This document shows, piece by piece, positions 1 to 8,611 of a stretch of 64,000 nucleotides of DNA. Where the stretch lies: assembly GCA_003213955.1 (NCBI GenBank), contig QCMG01000004.1:83069-147068 (forward strand), in the 5' to 3' direction. The DNA comes from Prochlorococcus sp. AG-418-M08. Its GTDB lineage: Bacteria > Cyanobacteriota > Cyanobacteriia > PCC-6307 > Cyanobiaceae. The notes beneath the pieces are model-generated. The model saw nothing but the letters and a program-made list of their open reading frames with translations, made no database searches and was not told the DNA's origin. Numbering within the stretch: position 1 is the stretch's first letter; each line of letters starts with the position of its first letter. Made by a program: the position numbers and the translations under genes.

Positions 1-619
1 AGCCGCTCCTGGTTTTGATTGGCTCCTTGATAGATTAAAAGCACCCGGAGCAGTAGTTGTGGCATCTTTCGTGATTCTTGTTTTATGTTGCTTTGTAGCG
101 ACAGCGATAGGATTAGAAGCAGCTTTAGGTGCTTTTGCAGCTGGATTAATCCTAAGTAGTTCTAAAAATAATCATGCAATACAGCAATCAGTTTTACCAT
201 TGGTTTCATTATTCGCAACTATTTTTTTCGTATTGGTAGGGGCTGGCATGGATTTATCAGTTATTAATCCTCTAGATCCTGCAAGTAGATCTGCACTAAT
301 AGTTGCAGGATTTTTATTAGTTGTGGCAATTATTGGAAAAATTGCAGCTGGATGGGTCTTTTCAAGTGATAAGCCTACGAATAGATTAGTTGTAGGCTTA
401 GGCATGATGCCCAGAGGAGAGGTTGGATTGATTTTTCTTGGATTGGGAACAAGTGCTAAGCTTTTGACCCCATCCCTCGAAGCAGCAATTTTATTAATGG
501 TTATTGGTACAACATTCCTTGCTCCTGTACTTTTAAGAATTGTTTTGAAAGATAAGCCTCCTGGTGGTGATAATAAAATTTCAGATGATGTTGCGGCTGA
601 TCCCGTAGGTCTTCTTTAG
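1..619 (+). CDS. Sodium/proton antiporter, CPA2 family (C-terminal part)
   Basis: Partial gene; the reading frame is open to the left edge (first complete codon at base 2), so the start lies outside the window and the GTG at 59 is internal. The visible part is hydrophobic and carries typical CPA2 antiporter segments: a GAFAAGLIL stretch, then FFVLVGAGMDL, then MPRGEVGLIFLGLG near the end of the membrane domain. The protein stops soon after the last membrane segment with a short hydrophilic tail, so no TrkA-type regulatory domain is attached. Family knowledge implies exchange of Na+ or K+ for protons across the cytoplasmic or thylakoid membrane. The exact ion and gene symbol cannot be read from this fragment. 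Confidence 0.85.
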   Translation, partial: AAPGFDWLLDRLKAPGAVVVASFVILVLCCFVATAIGLEAALGAFAAGLILSSSKNNHAIQQSVLPLVSLFATIFFVLVGAGMDLSVINPLDPASRSALIVAGFLLVVAIIGKIAAGWVFSSDKPTNRLVVGLGMMPRGEVGLIFLGLGTSAKLLTPSLEAAILLMVIGTTFLAPVLLRIVLKDKPPGGDNKISDDVAADPVGLL

Positions 620-660
620 GCAATAATTTTATTAGAATTATTCAAAATAAAATTTGATAA

Positions 661-1560
661 ATGGAAAAAACAGTTCCAATAGATAGTGATGTGAATTATT
701 CCTGGAATTTTTTAAATTACCCAATACATACTGTTTCAGCTAAGCCAGAACATATCTCAAAAGAATGTGCAATTTTATTAATTCATGGTTTTGGAGCCTC
801 CACAGATCATTGGAGATTTAATATCCCTATTTTGAGTAAAAAATACGAAGTTCATGCTATGGATCTATTGGGTTTTGGAAAAAGTCCTAAGCCTCAAGAT
901 GTTGAATACTCAGGATCTTTATGGAAAGATCAAGTTGTAGCTTATGTAAAAGAGAAAATAAAAAAACCGACAATTGTTGTTGGAAATTCATTAGGTGGTT
1001 ATGCAGCATTAGCAGCTGGTTCAGAATTAAATGAACTAAACGCAGGAGTGATATTACTTAATGCTGCAGGGTACTTTAGTGAAGAAAAAACTATCAAAAA
1101 GAATATGTTGCAAACTTCTATTGAAACAGTTGCCGGCATATTTTTGAAAAATATTGTTCTTCAACGTTTGATTTTTGAGAATATGAGAAATCCAAAAAAT
1201 ATTAAAAAAACTTTGAATCAAGTTTATGTTGATAAAAAAAATGTTGACGATTTTTTAGTTGAGTCAATACGAAAGCCTTCACTAGATTTCGGAGCTTTTA
1301 ATGTTTTTAGAAGTGTATTTAACCCATCAGGTCCTCAGGGATTACCTTTGGATAAGTTATTCTCAAAACTTGATTCACCATTATTACTGCTCTGGGGAGG
1401 AAAAGATCCTTGGATGAACACTCCAAAAAAGAGAAATCTTTATAAAAAATTTACACCAAAGAATACAAAAGAAATAATTCTTGAAGCTGGACATTGTCCC
1501 CATGATGAAATACCTGAATTAGTTAATCAGCATATTTTGGATTGGGTTGATTCTCTTTAA
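661..1560 (+). CDS. Alpha/beta hydrolase
   Basis: A 299-residue alpha/beta-fold hydrolase. The oxyanion-loop motif HGFGAS lies at about residues 42-47, the nucleophile elbow GNSLGG places the catalytic Ser at 110, an Asp lies in the WGGKDPW segment, and the C-terminal AGHCPHDE motif gives the catalytic His at about 278. The triad is therefore intact. Cyanobacterial proteins of this type are often annotated as esterase, lipase or haloperoxidase-like, but the substrate cannot be told from sequence. ATG start; the next gene begins 9 bases after the stop, so the two are probably co-transcribed. No signal peptide is evident, so it is likely cytoplasmic. Confidence 0.88.
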   Translation: MEKTVPIDSDVNYSWNFLNYPIHTVSAKPEHISKECAILLIHGFGASTDHWRFNIPILSKKYEVHAMDLLGFGKSPKPQDVEYSGSLWKDQVVAYVKEKIKKPTIVVGNSLGGYAALAAGSELNELNAGVILLNAAGYFSEEKTIKKNMLQTSIETVAGIFLKNIVLQRLIFENMRNPKNIKKTLNQVYVDKKNVDDFLVESIRKPSLDFGAFNVFRSVFNPSGPQGLPLDKLFSKLDSPLLLLWGGKDPWMNTPKKRNLYKKFTPKNTKEIILEAGHCPHDEIPELVNQHILDWVDSL

Positions 1561-1569
1561 GTAATAATT

Positions 1570-2424
1570 GTGCAAATTATATTATCTAATAAAGACCAAA
1601 GAATTTTTGTATTTCAATTAGATCAAAATAACTACATTAAATTTTGTCCTGAGAGAGGGGGTGTTATTACAAATTGGATTTCGGATGGTAAAGAGATACT
1701 TTATTTCGATGAAAAAAGGTTTATGGATAAGACAAAAAGTATTAGGGGAGGCATCCCTATCTTGTTTCCCATTTGCGGTAATCTCAACACCTCTATGTCA
1801 GTATTTGGAAAAGAGTATTTGCAATTAACACAACATGGTTTCGCTAGGGATTTGCAATGGCAACACTCTTTTAATGAAAATGAAAAATCTTTATGCTTAT
1901 TTTTAAATGAATCTAAAAAAACTAAAAAATATTATCCTTTCGATTTCGAACTAAGAATTGAAGTTTACTTAAAAATTAATTGTTTAGAATTTGAAATTAC
2001 AATCCATAACAAAACAGACTTTGCTATGCCTATAAATTTTGGTTTACATCCTTATTTTAATGTTTCAGATTTCAAAAATTTAGAGTTTATTGATAATCCA
2101 CTTAATTGTCAGGATCAAGAAAGAAACACTATAAGTAATACTTTAGATGAATTAAACAAAATTAATTTAGGAGTTGATCTACTTATGTATACTTCTGGTA
2201 GAAGCTCTTTTCGAGATAAAATTTTTAAAAGAGAGGTGACTTTAAATCATCCATATCCTTTTGATTTGGGAGTTATTTGGAGTGATCCTCCAAGAAAAAT
2301 GATATGTCTCGAACCTTGGACTAGTCCAAGAAATTCTTTTGTTGATGGATTAAGAAACATTATGATTCCTTCAAATGATATTAAAAGGTTAAATGCCTCA
2401 ATACAAATAAACTCTCTTAAGTAA
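1570..2424 (+). CDS. Aldose 1-epimerase-like / hexose-6-phosphate mutarotase
   Basis: A 284-residue protein of the galactose mutarotase-like fold, closest in layout to the YeaD-type D-hexose-6-phosphate epimerases. Visible family motifs are RGGIPILFPICGN near residue 60, QHGFARDLQW near 90 (His and Arg of the active site), GLHPYFNVSD near 160 (second catalytic His) and CLEPWTSPRNS near 250 (catalytic Glu). It probably interconverts the anomers of a phosphorylated or free aldose in the cytoplasm. It uses a GTG start and follows the hydrolase by 9 bases, and the DUF1537 gene follows 13 bases later, suggesting one transcript. The exact sugar is unknown. Confidence 0.85.
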   Translation: MQIILSNKDQRIFVFQLDQNNYIKFCPERGGVITNWISDGKEILYFDEKRFMDKTKSIRGGIPILFPICGNLNTSMSVFGKEYLQLTQHGFARDLQWQHSFNENEKSLCLFLNESKKTKKYYPFDFELRIEVYLKINCLEFEITIHNKTDFAMPINFGLHPYFNVSDFKNLEFIDNPLNCQDQERNTISNTLDELNKINLGVDLLMYTSGRSSFRDKIFKREVTLNHPYPFDLGVIWSDPPRKMICLEPWTSPRNSFVDGLRNIMIPSNDIKRLNASIQINSLK

Positions 2425-2437
2425 TTATTCAATACTT

Positions 2438-3787
2438 ATGAAATTTGTGGTTATAGATGATGATCCGACGGGCTCTCAAACTGTTTACGATTGCTTATTA
2501 CTGCTTAAGTGGGACTGCTCAACTTTAGTCAAAGGTTTTGAATCTAAATCTAATTTATTTTTTATTTTGGCTAATACTCGCTCACTAGCTGAGAATGATG
2601 CGAGATTAACAATAAAGGAAATTTGCAAAAATCTTAAGACCGTTATAGCTTCTCAAGCTTATGAAGAAGAAATTATTTTTATAAGTAGAGGAGACTCTAC
2701 TCTACGAGGACATAACTTTTTAGAGCCAAGTGTCCTAAATAGTTGCTTGGGTCCTTTTGATGCTACTTTTCATATTCCAGCTTTCATAGAGGGTAAAAGA
2801 TTAACAATTAATGGATTACATTTTGTTGATAAAACCCCTATAAGTCAAACAATTTTTGCAACAGATAAAATTTTTGGATATGAGACAAGTAATGTCAAGA
2901 ATCTTTTATTTCAGCAGAGTAAATCGCAAATAAATTTTGAAGATATTCAAAATCTTTTATTGTCAGATATCGAAATGCTAAATGATGAAGAGAATAATAT
3001 TGTTTTTAAAACATTAAAAAACTTGAAGAAAAATAAACATGTAATTGTAGATGTAGAAAATTATTCTCAACTAAAAAAATTTTCTTTAGTAATTAAAAAA
3101 TTAATTAAACAAAAAAAATTCCTTTTTCGAACTGCAGCAAGTTTTATAAGTTCAATTTCTGAGAAAAAAACTGTTTCTCAGAGTGAAATATTTTTCTCTA
3201 ATTTAAGAATAAGAAATAAAGCAAAGAGTTTTCTTCCAGGATTGATAATAGTTGGATCTTATGTAGAACTTTCAACAATACAATTGAATAATTTATTAGA
3301 GATAAGTAATTGCAATCCAGTTGAACTAGATGTTTTTGAATTCTTCAAAATTACTTCATCAGATAATAATCAGAAACGAAGGAATTTATTTAAAAATAAA
3401 TTTTTGAAAGAAATTAGATTTTCTTTTGAGAAAGGTAAAACTCCTGTTTTGTTTACTTCAAGAAAATTTATGTCCTTAGATTCTTCTGAACTATTTAATT
3501 TTTATAATTTACTCGCTTGTTTTATTGCTGAATTAGTCGCAGATTTGAAGTATGAGATAGGATATTTGATTTCAAAAGGTGGAATAACAACTAATTTGAT
3601 TCTTAGTAATGGACTTAATGCAGATTATGTTTATCTTGAGGGACAGATTTTAACAGGCATTTCAGTGGTGACTTATAACCTAAAAAATGACGAAAAACTT
3701 CCTATTGTTACTCATCCTGGAAACATTGGCACTAAAGATTCACTGGTTAATATTTGGAAAGTTTTTGAAAATAAAAATAATTTTTAA
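2438..3787 (+). CDS. Four-carbon acid sugar kinase family protein (DUF1537)
   Basis: A 449-residue member of the DUF1537 / OtnK-like sugar-acid kinase family. The N-terminus opens with IDDDPTGSQTV, the family signature, followed by FILANTRSL and an SRGDSTLRGH segment around residue 90. The C-terminal nucleotide-binding half contains SKGGITTN and ends with VTHPGNIGTKDSLVNIW, a family hallmark. Characterised relatives phosphorylate four-carbon sugar acids such as threonate or erythronate; this substrate is unknown. Older annotations call such genes Hrp-dependent type III effectors, which is misleading in a free-living cyanobacterium. It ends two bases before the convergent icd gene, leaving no room for a separate terminator. 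Confidence 0.85.
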   Translation: MKFVVIDDDPTGSQTVYDCLLLLKWDCSTLVKGFESKSNLFFILANTRSLAENDARLTIKEICKNLKTVIASQAYEEEIIFISRGDSTLRGHNFLEPSVLNSCLGPFDATFHIPAFIEGKRLTINGLHFVDKTPISQTIFATDKIFGYETSNVKNLLFQQSKSQINFEDIQNLLLSDIEMLNDEENNIVFKTLKNLKKNKHVIVDVENYSQLKKFSLVIKKLIKQKKFLFRTAASFISSISEKKTVSQSEIFFSNLRIRNKAKSFLPGLIIVGSYVELSTIQLNNLLEISNCNPVELDVFEFFKITSSDNNQKRRNLFKNKFLKEIRFSFEKGKTPVLFTSRKFMSLDSSELFNFYNLLACFIAELVADLKYEIGYLISKGGITTNLILSNGLNADYVYLEGQILTGISVVTYNLKNDEKLPIVTHPGNIGTKDSLVNIWKVFENKNNF

Positions 3788-3789
3788 AA

Positions 3790-5214
3790 TTAGAAATTTG
3801 AGATAATTTCTTCAGCAAAATTGCTGCAGGATAAGGGTTCTACTTTTGGTTCCATTAAGCGTGCTAGGTCATAGGTAACTTTTTTTTGCTCTATTGCCTT
3901 ACTTAAACCATTAGTAATTAAGTTAGCTGCTTCATCCCAACCAAAATATTCAAGCATCATTACACCACTAAGAATTACTGAGCCTGGATTAATCTTGTTT
4001 AAGCCTGCATGTTTTGGAGCGGTACCGTGCGTAGCTTCGAAAATTGCTGCATTATCTCCAATATTTGCTCCTGGAGCCATACCTAGGCCTCCAACAATTG
4101 CTGCAGCTGCATCAGAAACATAGTCTCCATTAAGGTTTAATGTTGCAAGAATTGAATATTCTTGAGGTCTAGTTTGAATTTGTTGAAATATACTATCAGC
4201 TATCCGATCATCAACAAGAATAAGCTCTCTCCATTTTTCATCTCCGTGTGAATTTGATATTGATGCAATAACTTCTTTAATTTCCTCGCAAATGAATGCT
4301 TTTTTGTTATTTGTGAGCTTATCAAAACCTGGTTCAATTTTTCGAGCATTATTTTCAATTGTAATTTCTGGATTTTTCTGAATATTATCTAAAATCCAGC
4401 TTTCTCTTTCTGTAATGCAATCTTCTCTAAATTCATTTACTGCTAATTCATATCCCCAATCTCTAAATGCACCCTCTGTATATTTCATAATATTCCCTTT
4501 ATGTACAAGAGTTACATGCCTTTTATTTCCTGATAATCTTTTAGCATGTTCTATAGCTTTTCTGATATGCCTTTGGCTACCAGATTTACTCACCGGTTTT
4601 ATTCCAATACCTGATCCGTCTGGTATGGATCTATTTTTTAAATTTTTACTGTTTGGTATGACAACATTATTTAAGTGATTAATTAATTCAAGACAATTAT
4701 TATCCTCCGCTTCCCATTCAATTCCCATGTAGATATCCTCAGTATTTTCTCTGTAAACAATAACGTCTAAATTTTGGGGATTTTTGTGAGGGCTTGGAGT
4801 TCCTGAGTAATATTTGCATGGTCTAACACAACTATATAAATCAAAGATTTGTCTTAATGCAACGTTAAGAGATCTAATTCCTCCACCGATGGGAGTTGTT
4901 AAAGGACCTTTGATGGCCACACCAAAGTGTCTGATTGCTTCAATGGTATCTTGAGGTAGATAGTTATATGTTCCATAAAGTTCACAAGCTTCATCGCCTG
5001 CATAGACTTTAAACCAATTAATTTTTCTTTCATCTCCATAGCTTTTTTTAATCGCCGAATCAAGAACGATTTGAGTAGCAGGCCAAATATCAACTCCAGT
5101 ACCATCACCCCTAATAAATGGGACAATTGGATTGTTAGGAACATTAGGTTTGCCTTGATTAAAAGTTATTATCTCGCCTTCATTAGGTAAAGTTAATTTT
5201 TCAAATTTTGGCAT
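3790..5214 (-). CDS. icd: Isocitrate dehydrogenase [NADP+]
   Basis: A 474-residue NADP-dependent isocitrate dehydrogenase converting isocitrate to 2-oxoglutarate, the carbon skeleton for ammonium assimilation and the cyanobacterial nitrogen-status signal. Seen: PFIRGDGTGVDIWP near residue 33; the substrate loop GGGIRSLNVALRQ near 110 (phosphorylatable Ser of the E. coli enzyme and the Arg cluster); YRENTEDIYMGIEW; KGNIMKYTEGAFRDWGYE; and the metal and NADP region GDYVSDAAAAIVGGLGMAPGANIGD followed by FEATHGTAPKHAG. The length includes an insertion around residues 255-305 typical of cyanobacterial enzymes. The start ATG is followed by MPKFEKLTLP. A large inverted repeat lies just upstream (5234-5277). 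Confidence 0.97.
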   Translation of the reverse strand: MPKFEKLTLPNEGEIITFNQGKPNVPNNPIVPFIRGDGTGVDIWPATQIVLDSAIKKSYGDERKINWFKVYAGDEACELYGTYNYLPQDTIEAIRHFGVAIKGPLTTPIGGGIRSLNVALRQIFDLYSCVRPCKYYSGTPSPHKNPQNLDVIVYRENTEDIYMGIEWEAEDNNCLELINHLNNVVIPNSKNLKNRSIPDGSGIGIKPVSKSGSQRHIRKAIEHAKRLSGNKRHVTLVHKGNIMKYTEGAFRDWGYELAVNEFREDCITERESWILDNIQKNPEITIENNARKIEPGFDKLTNNKKAFICEEIKEVIASISNSHGDEKWRELILVDDRIADSIFQQIQTRPQEYSILATLNLNGDYVSDAAAAIVGGLGMAPGANIGDNAAIFEATHGTAPKHAGLNKINPGSVILSGVMMLEYFGWDEAANLITNGLSKAIEQKKVTYDLARLMEPKVEPLSCSNFAEEIISNF

Positions 5215-5233
5215 AGCATTGAATTAATTTGGG

Positions 5234-5277
5234 ATAACTCATTGAATTTCCTCGTATTGTAATTTGCGATGAGTTAT
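5234..5277. promoter_or_regulatory. Inverted repeat in the icd 5' region
   Basis: ATAACTCAT at 5234-5242 is repeated as its exact complement ATGAGTTAT at 5269-5277, giving a 9-bp perfect stem around a 26-base centre. It begins 20 bases upstream of the icd start codon, so on the minus strand it could fold in the icd leader RNA or act as an operator. The central segment contains a purine-rich GAGGAAA stretch when read on the minus strand. Function is inferred only. Confidence 0.45.
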
Positions 5278-5424
5278 TTTCTTTAAAACCTAGAAATTTA
5301 TTATTCAAATGTGAATAGAGAATACTTTATTGATCAGCATTTCAACATCTTTATTAAAATATAAAGTAGTTAATAAGCAAGTTAAAGCAAATTATGTCAT
5401 TTTCAAAAAAATACTCAGCTACTT

Positions 5425-5856
5425 ATGAATGCGAGTTCAAATGTAAGTAATGTTGAAATAGCTAATAAAATTGCTTCTACTGCAGCTTTGTTTCGGAAAT
5501 ATTTTCCGGATGCCAATGTAAACTTCAGTCCCTGGGACAATTTAAATAATGAATCCATGCAAGATACTATTGATTTTGCGTTCCATTTTCCTGGTTGGAG
5601 TCCTCTCATTGAATGTAGAGCGATACTCTTACAATTAAGAATTGAAAATGATAATAATGACAGAGTACCGAAATTGTTGGGAATAATAATGCGAGGTATG
5701 ATAGTTCCCTCTGAGAGATGGAGAGTGGCTACCATCGGTGATTGGGAAATGACTGGCACTCATCTACCGCAAAAGGAACAAAAAGATAACCTTTTTTTGG
5801 TTTGTAAAGAACTTTATAAGCTATTCTCTACAACATCCGCTGGTAACAAAAATTAG
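5425..5856 (+). CDS. Conserved hypothetical protein upstream of heme oxygenase
   Basis: A 143-residue soluble protein that I do not recognise. It has a hydrophilic N-terminus, a central segment rich in aromatic residues (FAFHFPGWSP near residue 50, then IECRAILLQLRI), a MRGMIVPSERWRVATIGDWEMTG segment, and an Asn/Lys-rich tail. There is no signal peptide, membrane segment or obvious metal motif. Sequence composition is like the neighbours, so there is no sign of recent transfer. It lies 57 bases upstream of ho1 on the same strand, and positional linkage with bilin synthesis is possible but unproven. ATG start at 5425; no better in-frame start lies upstream. Confidence 0.75.
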   Translation: MNASSNVSNVEIANKIASTAALFRKYFPDANVNFSPWDNLNNESMQDTIDFAFHFPGWSPLIECRAILLQLRIENDNNDRVPKLLGIIMRGMIVPSERWRVATIGDWEMTGTHLPQKEQKDNLFLVCKELYKLFSTTSAGNKN

Positions 5857-5913
5857 CTGTTTTATGTATTTTCCTTGTAGATTAAATACACTTACACAAA
5901 TAATTCAAAATAT

Positions 5914-6624
5914 ATGGCAGTCGCTCTTGCAGGACAATTAAGAGAAGGGACAAAAAAATCCCACACTATGGCAGAAAATACTGGCTTTGTGGCTTGTTTT
6001 TTAAAAGGAGTAGTTGAAAAAAAATCTTATAGAAAATTAATTAGTGATTTATATTTTGTTTATGAAGCTATGGAAGAAGAAATCGAAAGACTGGTCAATG
6101 AGGAACATCCCGTAATAAAACCTATAGGTTTTAAATCATTATTCAGGAAAGAAACTCTTGTAAATGATCTTAAATTTTATTTTGGTGATAATTGGAAGAA
6201 TGAAATAAATATTTCTCACTCAGCAAAAGAATACGTTGAAAGAATCCGAGAGGTTGCAAAAAATTCACCAGAGCTATTGGTTGGTCACCACTACACTCGA
6301 TATATAGGAGATTTATCTGGGGGGCAAATTTTGAAAAGGATCGCTAAAAAAGCATTAAATTTGCAGGGAAATGATGGTTTAAATTTTTATGAGTTTGAAT
6401 TAATTGCTGATGAAAAGAAATTCAAGGAAGAATATTCCCTTACTTTGAATCAACTTCCAATAAATCAAAAGACTGCTGATCAAATTATTGATGAAGCTAA
6501 TCAAGCTTTTACTTACAATATGAAAATGTTTAAGGAGCTTGAAGGTAACTTGATTGCAGTTTTAGGCAAGATTGTATTTAATTACATTACAAAAAAAGTA
6601 AGGAAAGGAAGCACCGAGACCTAG
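5914..6624 (+). CDS. ho1: Heme oxygenase (biliverdin-producing)
   Basis: A 236-residue heme oxygenase that opens heme to biliverdin IX-alpha using ferredoxin, releasing CO and iron. The proximal heme-ligand region appears near the N-terminus as LREGTKKSHTMAENTGFV (His about residue 17), and the distal helix glycine-rich segment is HHYTRYIGDLSGGQILKR around residues 125-142, which includes the conserved GDLSGGQ. Length matches cyanobacterial HO1. It is followed at 6 bases by pebA and then pebB with no gap, so the three form one operon that makes phycoerythrobilin from heme. ATG start. Confidence 0.96.
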   Translation: MAVALAGQLREGTKKSHTMAENTGFVACFLKGVVEKKSYRKLISDLYFVYEAMEEEIERLVNEEHPVIKPIGFKSLFRKETLVNDLKFYFGDNWKNEINISHSAKEYVERIREVAKNSPELLVGHHYTRYIGDLSGGQILKRIAKKALNLQGNDGLNFYEFELIADEKKFKEEYSLTLNQLPINQKTADQIIDEANQAFTYNMKMFKELEGNLIAVLGKIVFNYITKKVRKGSTET

Positions 6625-6630
6625 TAATTT

Positions 6631-7341
6631 ATGTTTGATTCATTAGTTGATTTCCTTAAAACCAATATTGATGAATTAAATGGTCATGAAGTACAAATAT
6701 CTAGCGATTTCAAAGAACATCACAATGAAGGCTCAAAATATATTATTAAAAATTGGCTTTTTTCATCTCCCGAATATAGAAAGTGGCGAATAACAAGACT
6801 AGATGGCGGCAAAAAACTGCAAGTGTTTAATACGGTCGCATATCCAAATTTTGATAGTGAAATGCCTATTTTAGGAGCTGATATTTTATGGTTTGGAACT
6901 TCTCAAAAGTTACTAGCAATACTCGATTATCAACCTTTAATTCAAGAAGGCAAGTATCTTGAAAAATATTGTTCAAGTTTAGGAATTATTAAGAAAAAAT
7001 ATTCTGCATTTGATAACAATAAAATGAAAAATATATATGATTCAAAAAAGTACTTTTCCCCATGGGTGATTATATGTAGAGGAAATAAATTAAATCTTGA
7101 TAGAGATTTAAATAATATATTCCATTCATTTGTAAAAAATTATTTGAATATTTATAAATCGAATCCTGTGAATCAATTTTTAAACTTAGAACAAATAAAG
7201 ATTAATCAAATTAAATATGATAAGTACAGTTTTGAAAAAGATCCTGCTGATAAGTTGTTTAAATCTTTTTTTGGAGAAAAATGGACAAAAAAATTTATCA
7301 ATAAATTTCTTTTTACGTTAAATAATGAAATTATTCATTGA
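6631..7341 (+). CDS. pebA: 15,16-dihydrobiliverdin:ferredoxin oxidoreductase
   Basis: A 236-residue ferredoxin-dependent bilin reductase. PebA reduces biliverdin IX-alpha at C15-C16 to 15,16-dihydrobiliverdin. It is assigned as PebA from its length and position and from the conserved N-terminal half: [19 protein letters not shown], then [24 protein letters not shown], whose ADILWFG segment holds the catalytic Asp (about residue 84), and ILDYQPL. The C-terminus [11 protein letters not shown] is the usual family ending. The product is normally channelled to PebB, encoded immediately downstream with no intergenic bases. Confidence 0.95.
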   Translation: MFDSLVDFLKTNIDELNGHEVQISSDFKEHHNEGSKYIIKNWLFSSPEYRKWRITRLDGGKKLQVFNTVAYPNFDSEMPILGADILWFGTSQKLLAILDYQPLIQEGKYLEKYCSSLGIIKKKYSAFDNNKMKNIYDSKKYFSPWVIICRGNKLNLDRDLNNIFHSFVKNYLNIYKSNPVNQFLNLEQIKINQIKYDKYSFEKDPADKLFKSFFGEKWTKKFINKFLFTLNNEIIH

Positions 7342-8103
7342 ATGTTAATACAAGATACTATTTTTTACAGGCCAGATTGGAGATGGCATAATTTTCTAAA
7401 ATATATAACTAATAATTTAAGTAAATATAACTGTTTAGAAAAAATAATTCCCTCGGAATATTCTTATAAAGATTCAACTTATGGTTCAAAAAAATCAAAA
7501 AAGAATGTGAATCTCTCTACTTGGGGTGTTACTCATAAAAAAAGAATTCAATTCGCTAGAGCAGTGTGTATAAATAGTCCAAATTATTCTGTTTTAAATT
7601 TTTTAATTATTCCTAATACTATTTATAACGTCCCATTTTTTGGAGTAGATTTTGTTTCTCTACCTAATAGTCATTTATTAGTAATAGATTTTCAGCCTTC
7701 ATTAAAAATAAAAAATCAATACAATAATGAGTTATTAGAAAAACTTATAAAACTCAAAAATAATTGTCATTCATCAATCCCATTAGCTGAAAAAATGTCT
7801 GCAGATGTAGATAGATTTTTTTCTCCAGGAGTAATCTGGTCAAAATTACCTAAAGAAGAAAGAAGTGATTTTTTAATTTCTAATCAGCTTTATACCTCAT
7901 TTAAGGAATACCTTGATTTGTATTTGGAAATTCTTTTCGAAAGCAAAGAAGCCAATATGGAACTGCAAAAAGAATTAATTAATGGTCAAAATAATTATTT
8001 GAAATACAGAAGAGATAACGATCCAGCAAGGCCAATGTTGTCGAGTTTGTTTGGTAAAGAATTTACTGAATCTTTAATTAAAGAAGTTTTATTTACTACT
8101 TAA
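7342..8103 (+). CDS. pebB: Phycoerythrobilin:ferredoxin oxidoreductase
   Basis: A 253-residue ferredoxin-dependent bilin reductase, second enzyme of the two-step route; it converts 15,16-dihydrobiliverdin to phycoerythrobilin. Seen: [18 protein letters not shown] near residue 57, [20 protein letters not shown] with the catalytic Asp in GVDFVSLP (about residue 107), and VIDFQPSL. The C-terminal [11 protein letters not shown] matches the family. Its ATG directly follows the pebA stop codon, consistent with translational coupling. High-light Prochlorococcus keep these genes despite a strongly reduced phycoerythrin, so the product may supply a minor photoreceptor-like pigment; that role is inference. 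Confidence 0.95.
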   Translation: MLIQDTIFYRPDWRWHNFLKYITNNLSKYNCLEKIIPSEYSYKDSTYGSKKSKKNVNLSTWGVTHKKRIQFARAVCINSPNYSVLNFLIIPNTIYNVPFFGVDFVSLPNSHLLVIDFQPSLKIKNQYNNELLEKLIKLKNNCHSSIPLAEKMSADVDRFFSPGVIWSKLPKEERSDFLISNQLYTSFKEYLDLYLEILFESKEANMELQKELINGQNNYLKYRRDNDPARPMLSSLFGKEFTESLIKEVLFTT

Positions 8104-8135
8104 AAGTCTTATAATTTACTGAAATTTGAAATCAT

Positions 8136-8609
8136 ATGAAAAAAATTTCTGTTCTTTTTGTATGTTTAGGAAATATTTGTAGGTCTCCTGCAGCAGAAGC
8201 TATCTTTATAAGTCTACTCGAAAAGAAGGGATTAACTGATGGCTTTATTGTAGATTCTGCTGGAACTGGGAGTTGGCATATTGGAAAAAAAGCTGACTCT
8301 AGGATGAGAATTGCAGCAGAAAGAAGAGATATAAATATCTTAAGCAGGGCTCGTCAAATTACTAGCAAAGATTTTGACAATTTTAACTATATTCTTGCTA
8401 TGGACGACTCAAATTTTAGAAATATTCAAGATCTTAAAAATAGAACAGCTTCAACTGATTTTGCATCAATTAAAAAAATACAAGATTTTAGATCAGTTTT
8501 TAATGAAAAAGAAGTTCCTGACCCATATTTTGGAGGTGATGAGGGCTTCGATTATGTGCTTGATATTTTAGAAGACTCAGTAAACGGTTTTTTGGAAAGT
8601 ATTTCTTGA
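8136..8609 (+). CDS. Low molecular weight protein-tyrosine phosphatase
   Basis: A 157-residue LMW-PTP. The phosphate-binding loop CLGNICRSPAAEA starts at residue 10 and shows the C-X5-R-S signature (nucleophile Cys10, Arg16). The second signature, DPYFGGDEGFDYVLD near residue 129, supplies the general-acid Asp. Length equals that of the family. Its usual role is dephosphorylation of phosphotyrosine or related small substrates; no BY-kinase or export gene is adjacent, so the physiological target is unknown. It follows pebB by 32 bases and may be read through from the bilin operon. It ends two bases before the convergent panC-cmk stop. Confidence 0.94.
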   Translation: MKKISVLFVCLGNICRSPAAEAIFISLLEKKGLTDGFIVDSAGTGSWHIGKKADSRMRIAAERRDINILSRARQITSKDFDNFNYILAMDDSNFRNIQDLKNRTASTDFASIKKIQDFRSVFNEKEVPDPYFGGDEGFDYVLDILEDSVNGFLESIS

Positions 8610-8611
8610 AT

